Shown piece by piece: positions 7,293 through 11,361 of a stretch of DNA of 11,361 nt; positions within the stretch are counted from its first letter, which is position 1, and every line of letters starts with the position of its first letter. A program made the translations under genes and the position numbers. The stretch comes from DATFAS01 sp035254305 (GTDB taxonomy: Bacteria; Bacillota; Bacilli; Aneurinibacillales; RAOX-1), in the NCBI GenBank assembly GCA_035254305.1, contig DATFAS010000006.1:1-11361 (forward strand), in the 5' to 3' direction. The notes under the pieces were generated by a model. That model was not told the DNA's origin. It saw nothing but the letters and a program-made list of their open reading frames with translations, and did not search any database.

Positions 7293-7301
7293 TGATAAAA
7301 T
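7293..7301 (+). promoter_or_regulatory. Putative extended -10 promoter of nrdR
   Basis: TGATAAAAT fits the extended -10 form TGnTAnAAT and lies just after the speD terminator. The region at -35 spacing (TACTTT, 7273-7278) is a weak match. The predicted start near 7308 would make an ATG at 7310 nearly leaderless, which supports the TTG start for nrdR at 7343. Confidence 0.5.
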
Positions 7302-7342
7302 AGTAATTAATGTTTGACCTAAGAGAATGGGAGTTGATCCTT

Positions 7343-7795
7343 TTGCGTTGCCCACTTTGCCAATACAACGGTTCACGTGTATTAGATTCTAGACCTGTGA
7401 ATGAAGCAAGATCGATACGTAGAAGAAGAGAATGTGAAGAATGCGGCCATCGCTTTACGACCTTTGAGGTAGTAGAAGAAAGTCCACTTTTAGTCATAAA
7501 GAAAGACGGAAACCGAGAAGAATTTAGTCGAGAAAAGATCCTACGTGGAATGGTAAGGGCATGTGAGAAACGTCCTGTCCCACTCGAAACACTTGAAAAG
7601 ATTGTAGACCGTATTGGGCACGAATTGAGAAGCTCAGGGAAATCCGAAATTTTAAGTAAGGATATTGGAGAATTGGTGATGAAATCTCTATATGAGGTGG
7701 ATGAAGTTTCCTATGTGCGATTTGCTTCTGTCTACCGCCAATTTAAAGATATCAATGTTTTTATTAAAGAACTGGAAGAATTACTTGGGAAATAA
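7343..7795 (+). CDS. nrdR: Transcriptional repressor NrdR (zinc ribbon plus ATP-cone)
   Basis: Nucleotide-sensing repressor of ribonucleotide reductase genes. The ATP-cone reads ATP/dATP and the zinc ribbon binds NrdR boxes. With a TTG start at 7343 it has 150 residues, the family length. C3, C6, C31 and C34 form the zinc ribbon, with the basic run RSIRRRREC between the pairs. The ATP-cone follows at about 46-136 and begins VIKKDGNREEF. An in-frame ATG at 7310 would add 11 residues (MFDLREWELIL). It lacks a ribosome site, sits next to the predicted transcription start and is absent from the family pattern M-(R/K)-C-P. GGGAG at 7329-7333 is correctly placed for the TTG. No NrdR box was seen in its own leader. 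Its place just before dnaB is conserved in Bacillales, where its old name in B. subtilis is ytcG. Confidence 0.95.
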   Translation: MRCPLCQYNGSRVLDSRPVNEARSIRRRRECEECGHRFTTFEVVEESPLLVIKKDGNREEFSREKILRGMVRACEKRPVPLETLEKIVDRIGHELRSSGKSEILSKDIGELVMKSLYEVDEVSYVRFASVYRQFKDINVFIKELEELLGK

Positions 7796-7850
7796 AAAGA
7801 GATCAAAGAGACTCCATGAAATATTTGTAGGTGGTGCTTAAAGTCTCATT

Positions 7851-7859
7851 TGGTATAAT
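7851..7859 (+). promoter_or_regulatory. Putative extended -10 promoter of dnaB
   Basis: TGGTATAAT is a perfect extended -10 element in the 98-base gap between nrdR and dnaB, with a start near 7866. No good -35 lies at 16-18 bases, which is common for extended -10 promoters. No terminator separates nrdR from dnaB, so read-through may add to expression. Confidence 0.6.
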
Positions 7860-7893
7860 TTAAGGATACTTATACGGGGGAGAAATAGAAGAA

Positions 7894-9348
7894 ATGGGCT
7901 TTGGTTGGAAAGATATTGTTCCTGGTGACCCTTATATTGTTTATATGGGGAAACCGATAAGTCCTAGTGATTTGAATTACGTTACCCAACTCTATCAACC
8001 GTTAATAGGACCACTATCCGTTAGTTTGTATATTACTCTCTATCATGAGCATATGATCGATGAAAAAGCCTGTATAAATCATCGTTCGTTAATGAGTGTC
8101 ATGGGAACTCCTCTTAATCAGCTTGTTAAGGCTAGAGAAACACTTGAGGCTGTTGGATTAATGCAAACCGTAAGAATTTTCTCGGAGCAAGGAAACCAGC
8201 TTTTTGAGTATAAATTGCTACCCCCAATGCTTCCTACAGCTTTTTTCGGTGATGACATGATGAGTATGATTCTACTTAATCGTGTGGGAAAAAGTAGATA
8301 CCATTATCTAAGAGAAAAGTTTTTGGTTAGGAAGAATGAGCTTGAGGTTAAGGGGGATCGTGAAGAAATTACAAAAGGATTTGATGAGGTTTTTTCTAGT
8401 ATCATGCCAACAGAATTGACGATTGCAAGTGGGTCTGAAACGGAGTATTTCCTATCCCAGATGGAATCTATGTATCCGGCGAAAGAAAGCTACCAAGACA
8501 TGGGTAAGGATGGTAGTTCGGGAATTTACTTCAGGCAAATTGATCCTGATTTTGTTTTTTTAGAAGCTTCACTACCGAAAACTTTAGGAAAAAGCCGAAC
8601 TTTAGGACCGGAGATTTGTGAATTACTTAAGGAACTTTCTTTTTTCTATCAGATTGACGATATGCAGCTCTCCTACTTTTTACAAGAGCCCTATGTTTAT
8701 AATGACCATAATGAATTAGATGCTGCACGTTTAAGGTGGTTTATTAAGGATTGGTATCTACGTTCTCATCAGGGGCAGCAGCCTGTTGTTGGGCAAAAAG
8801 CAGTGTTGCAACCTAGCACGGAGAGTGAGCCTATTGGTGGTGGGCAGAGCCGCGAGCAAGAGCACAAGCAGGCATTATCTAAGCTTTCACCGATTGCTTT
8901 GCTGGAACTTTATCAAGATGGAGGAAAGGCTTCTCCAGCAGATATTAAATTAGTAGAGGAACTGACTGAACATTACAAGCTTGTGCCAGGAGTTATTAAT
9001 GTTCTCCTCGAATACGTAATGATAACAAATAATAAGCAGCTACCCAAAGCCCTCATCCAAAAAATTGCCTCCCATTGGAAAAGATTAGCTATTCAAACAG
9101 TGGATCAGGCTCTAGAGCAGGCCAAGCAGCTTTATCATGATACAAAACAGAAGGGGAAAACTCGTAAGGAAACAACTCCTAAGAGTCCCTCCTCTAGAAA
9201 TGTTCTTAAGAAGGACGAATTACCTGAATGGGTTGTTCGACAGATGGAGCATAAGCAAATCCCAAGTAACGAGCAGCAAGAAGAAGTGGATGAACACAAG
9301 AAAAAAGAAGCCCTTGAGCTGTTGCGTGCATTAGGAGAAATAGACTGA
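7894..9348 (+). CDS. dnaB: Replication initiation and helicase-loading protein DnaB (Firmicutes type)
   Basis: In B. subtilis this protein works with DnaD and DnaI to load the replicative helicase DnaC at oriC and at restart sites, and it associates with the membrane. It is not the E. coli DnaB helicase, and no Walker motifs are present. The 484 residues are slightly longer than the B. subtilis protein. The N-terminal winged-helix region starts with WKDIVPGDPYIVY and TQLYQPLIGP, both close to B. subtilis DnaB. A polar linker (about 292-328, rich in Q, S, G and E) leads to the C-terminal DnaD/DnaB-type helical domain (about 330-415), which carries the family's aromatic/tryptophan region (INVLLEYVMI ... 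SHWKRLAI). A charged tail ends the protein. The ATG follows GGGGGAG at 7876-7882. The gene lies 16 bases before dnaI, its working partner. Confidence 0.95.
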   Translation: MGFGWKDIVPGDPYIVYMGKPISPSDLNYVTQLYQPLIGPLSVSLYITLYHEHMIDEKACINHRSLMSVMGTPLNQLVKARETLEAVGLMQTVRIFSEQGNQLFEYKLLPPMLPTAFFGDDMMSMILLNRVGKSRYHYLREKFLVRKNELEVKGDREEITKGFDEVFSSIMPTELTIASGSETEYFLSQMESMYPAKESYQDMGKDGSSGIYFRQIDPDFVFLEASLPKTLGKSRTLGPEICELLKELSFFYQIDDMQLSYFLQEPYVYNDHNELDAARLRWFIKDWYLRSHQGQQPVVGQKAVLQPSTESEPIGGGQSREQEHKQALSKLSPIALLELYQDGGKASPADIKLVEELTEHYKLVPGVINVLLEYVMITNNKQLPKALIQKIASHWKRLAIQTVDQALEQAKQLYHDTKQKGKTRKETTPKSPSSRNVLKKDELPEWVVRQMEHKQIPSNEQQEEVDEHKKKEALELLRALGEID

Positions 9349-9364
9349 TAGAAGGAGTGGAAAT

Positions 9365-10312
9365 GTGCAACCAATTGGTAAAGCCATTTCAGGTCTCAAA
9401 TGGAAAGCGCCGCGGGGTATACCATCATTCGAGGAAATTGCCGAGTCGATATATGGTCATCCTATTGTAAAAGAATTACTAGTTGCCCATCCTGAAATTA
9501 GTAGGGATGTGCTTGATCGATCCATCGCTAAATTAGATCAAGCTATTGCTGACCTTCATCATTGTAATCAATGTACGAGCTTGCATACTTGCTCTAACCT
9601 TGTTAAGGGGCATCAAGCGAAACTGAATTGGACAGGGAGTTACCTTGAGACGGTTTATACAGCTTGTCCAAAATGGATTGGTCGTAAGGAGCAGTTGCAG
9701 CGTGAAGCTTTAATTAAATCTCATTACATCCCAAGGGATGTATTATCGGCGACCTTTCAAAACTTTGAACAGGATCCTAAGCGATTTGATGCATTCAAGG
9801 CTTTGTTAGAATTCTGCTTAAGGGTAGAGCCAGGAAGTAAGGACCGGAAGATGAAGGGGATTTATTTATATGGTCCTCTTGGAGTTGGCAAGAGCCATCT
9901 TATGGCTGCCACAGCTCGGAAATTAGCAGATCGTGGAATCTCTTCGCTAATGGTTTATACTCCGGATTTTTTCCGGGAAATTAAGGATTCTCTTCAAGAC
10001 CATTCCTTACAGGATAAAGTCTCTACATTGAAGAATGTACCTGTTCTTATTTTGGATGATATTGGGGCGGAGAATTTATCCCCTTGGGCAAGAGATGAAA
10101 TACTCGGAGCATTGCTTCAGTATCGGATCTCTGAAAATCTACCCACTCTCTATACTTCCAATTATAATTACAAGTTATTAGAAGAGCATTTATCCTATTC
10201 GGCTAAAGGGGGAATTGAATCCCTTAAGGCGAAACGAATCATGGAACGAATTGTTCATTATACGGACTTATATTTGGTAGATGGAAACAACCGTCGAGAA
10301 GGACAGCTATAG
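9365..10312 (+). CDS. dnaI: Primosomal protein DnaI, AAA+ helicase loader
   Basis: ATPase that holds the replicative helicase and places it on single-stranded DNA. The 315 residues match the family (about 311). The N-terminal helicase-binding module carries zinc-ligand candidates C67, C70, H83 and C101, with an extra Cys at 76. The C-terminal AAA+ domain (about 130-310) has Walker A GPLGVGKS (170-177, K176), Walker B VLILDDIGAE (D231, D232), a sensor-1-type segment TLYTSNYN and an arginine-rich end region (AKRIMERI). The start is GTG at 9365, behind GAAGGAG at 9351-9357; an out-of-frame ATG two bases earlier is ignored. It is co-transcribed with dnaB. In B. subtilis the next genes are ytxB, ytxC and thrS; here mqnC follows instead. 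Confidence 0.96.
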   Translation: MQPIGKAISGLKWKAPRGIPSFEEIAESIYGHPIVKELLVAHPEISRDVLDRSIAKLDQAIADLHHCNQCTSLHTCSNLVKGHQAKLNWTGSYLETVYTACPKWIGRKEQLQREALIKSHYIPRDVLSATFQNFEQDPKRFDAFKALLEFCLRVEPGSKDRKMKGIYLYGPLGVGKSHLMAATARKLADRGISSLMVYTPDFFREIKDSLQDHSLQDKVSTLKNVPVLILDDIGAENLSPWARDEILGALLQYRISENLPTLYTSNYNYKLLEEHLSYSAKGGIESLKAKRIMERIVHYTDLYLVDGNNRREGQL

Positions 10313-10330
10313 GAAAGGATGGATGTTTAA

Positions 10331-11361
10331 GTGTCTATAGATTTAATACTAGATCGTGCCCTTAAAGGAGAACGATTGGGATTAGAGGATGGAATTCGGT
10401 TATACGAAAGTAAAGACATTGAAAAAATTGGACATGCAGCTGATCTAATTATGCAGAAGTGGCATCCTGAACCGATTACAACCTTTGTTATTGGGCGTAA
10501 TCTAAACTACACGAACATTTGTGATACCTATTGTAAATTTTGCGCCTTCTATAGGCCTCCTGGACATGAGGAAGGATATGTTTTGTCGGATGAGGTTATC
10601 CTCCAGAAAATTCAAGAAACTGTAGATGTTTCGGGCACTGAAATCCTCATGCAGGGTGGAACAAATCCAAACTTGAAATTAGATTATTTCACTAATCTTT
10701 TGCGAAAGATCAAGCAGCATTTCCCACAAATCACCATGCATTCACTATCTGTAGCTGAAATTGTTCGCATGGCTGAGGTATCTGATCTTCCGGTAGAGAC
10801 GGTGTTAAAAGAATTAAAGGCAGCAGGATTAGATTCTTTACCTGGTGCAGGCGCAGAAATACTGGATGATCGTACTCGAATGAAAATTAGCCGTAAAAAA
10901 GGATCTTGGCAGGAATGGATCGACGTCATGAAAATGGCCAATCGTGTAGGACTTCCTACTACAGCTACGATGGTTATTGGCTTTGGAGAATCGATGGAGG
11001 AACGAATCCAACATATGCTTCGTATTCGTGAAGCACAGGATGAAACGAAAGGGTTCACTGCGTTTATCTCCTGGACATTTCAGCCGGATAACACCAACTT
11101 AAAGGCAGAAAAGGTTACAGGTGAAGAATATCTCCTCAATGTAGCCATTAGTCGAATTATGGTTGATAATATAGCAAACTTCCAGTCATCTTGGGTAACT
11201 ATGGGCCCTATTATTGGTAAAAGATCTTTAAGCTATGGATGTAATGATTTCGGATCAACCATGATGGAGGAAAATGTTGTTTCTGCCGCAGCTTGTACGC
11301 ATAAAGTGAACACCAATCACATTCTCCAGTTGATTCGGGAAGCGGGGAAGACCCCTGCACA
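10331..11361 (+). CDS. mqnC: Cyclic dehypoxanthinyl futalosine synthase, radical SAM (3' end outside window)
   Basis: Radical SAM enzyme of the futalosine route to menaquinone; it cyclises dehypoxanthine futalosine. The reading frame is open from GTG at 10331 to the window edge (343 codons plus two bases), and the full protein is usually about 370 residues, so little is missing. The iron-sulphur cluster ligands C64, C68 and C71 lie in NICDTYCKFCAFYRPPG. The FYRPPG tail, MQGGTNP, the SLPGAGAEIL segment, TTATMVIGFGE and AFISWTFQPDNT favour MqnC over the related MqnE, CofH or biotin synthase. The usual HSFSPPEI and ISPKK segments read HSLSVAEI and ISRKK here, small departures from what I remember of the family. 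The GTG follows AGGAAAGG at 10311-10318, which overlaps the dnaI stop, with a second purine run GGATGG closer in. The 18-base gap implies co-transcription with dnaB-dnaI. Confidence 0.9.
   Translation, partial: MSIDLILDRALKGERLGLEDGIRLYESKDIEKIGHAADLIMQKWHPEPITTFVIGRNLNYTNICDTYCKFCAFYRPPGHEEGYVLSDEVILQKIQETVDVSGTEILMQGGTNPNLKLDYFTNLLRKIKQHFPQITMHSLSVAEIVRMAEVSDLPVETVLKELKAAGLDSLPGAGAEILDDRTRMKISRKKGSWQEWIDVMKMANRVGLPTTATMVIGFGESMEERIQHMLRIREAQDETKGFTAFISWTFQPDNTNLKAEKVTGEEYLLNVAISRIMVDNIANFQSSWVTMGPIIGKRSLSYGCNDFGSTMMEENVVSAAACTHKVNTNHILQLIREAGKTPA

Noticed and set aside
7808..7847. GAGACT ... AGTCTC inverted repeat before the dnaB promoter
   Set aside because: The arms are only six bases with a 28-base spacer, which can easily arise by chance in AT-rich DNA; no terminator tract follows.
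9137..9334. 65-codon plus-strand frame inside dnaB
   Set aside because: It overlaps the 3' end of dnaB in another frame, lacks its own leader and shows no family resemblance.
10323..10340. Five-codon mini-frame (ATG TTT AAG TGT CTA) overlapping the mqnC start
   Set aside because: It is too short to be a gene. It could aid translational coupling, but nothing in the sequence tests this.
10684..11058. 124-codon open frame on the minus strand
   Set aside because: It is wholly antisense to mqnC, whose radical SAM motifs establish the coding frame; its serine- and isoleucine-rich translation is typical of a shadow frame.

Overview
This window reads as the chromosome of a low-GC, Gram-positive, probably endospore-forming member of the Bacillales. 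The evidence is gene content and order: polA-mutM-ytaF-coaE, then gapB-speD-nrdR-dnaB-dnaI, is the arrangement known around polA and gapB in Bacillus and its relatives. The DnaB/DnaI pair is the helicase-loading system specific to low-GC Firmicutes, and YtaF is a family associated with spore formers. Ribosome binding sites are strong and purine-rich, and several starts are GTG or TTG. All eleven genes lie on the + strand and the spacing is tight. No gene-free stretch reaches 300 bases, and I see no RNA genes, insertion sequences, phage genes or CRISPR arrays.

Layout. Bases 1-106 hold the polA promoter and leader. Bases 107-5528 form an apparent five-gene unit: polA (DNA polymerase I), mutM (8-oxoguanine glycosylase), ytaF (MntP-like membrane protein), coaE (last step of coenzyme A synthesis) and a membrane-anchored lytic transglycosylase, closed by a hairpin. 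Bases 5563-6770 hold gapB, the gluconeogenic GAPDH, with its own promoter, two CcpN-like operator matches and a strong terminator. Bases 6771-7282 hold speD with a terminator. From 7283 onward come nrdR (ribonucleotide reductase repressor, own promoter, TTG start), then dnaB-dnaI (own promoter), and closely behind dnaI the first 343 codons of mqnC, which runs off the right edge.

How the genes fit together. PolA and MutM both repair DNA: MutM excises oxidised guanine and PolA fills the gap. DnaB and DnaI load the replicative helicase, and NrdR adjusts dNTP supply. GapB serves gluconeogenesis and SpeD makes the aminopropyl donor for spermidine. MqnC belongs to the futalosine route to menaquinone, which B. 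subtilis does not use, so it marks this organism as a member of a different Bacillales lineage.

Most of the window is conserved housekeeping DNA and I do not see a new biological system in it. The points most worth a second look are the mqnC junction behind dnaI, the paired CcpN-type sites around the gapB promoter, a canonical EF-hand loop inside YtaF, and a hairpin that overlaps the ytaF ribosome binding site.
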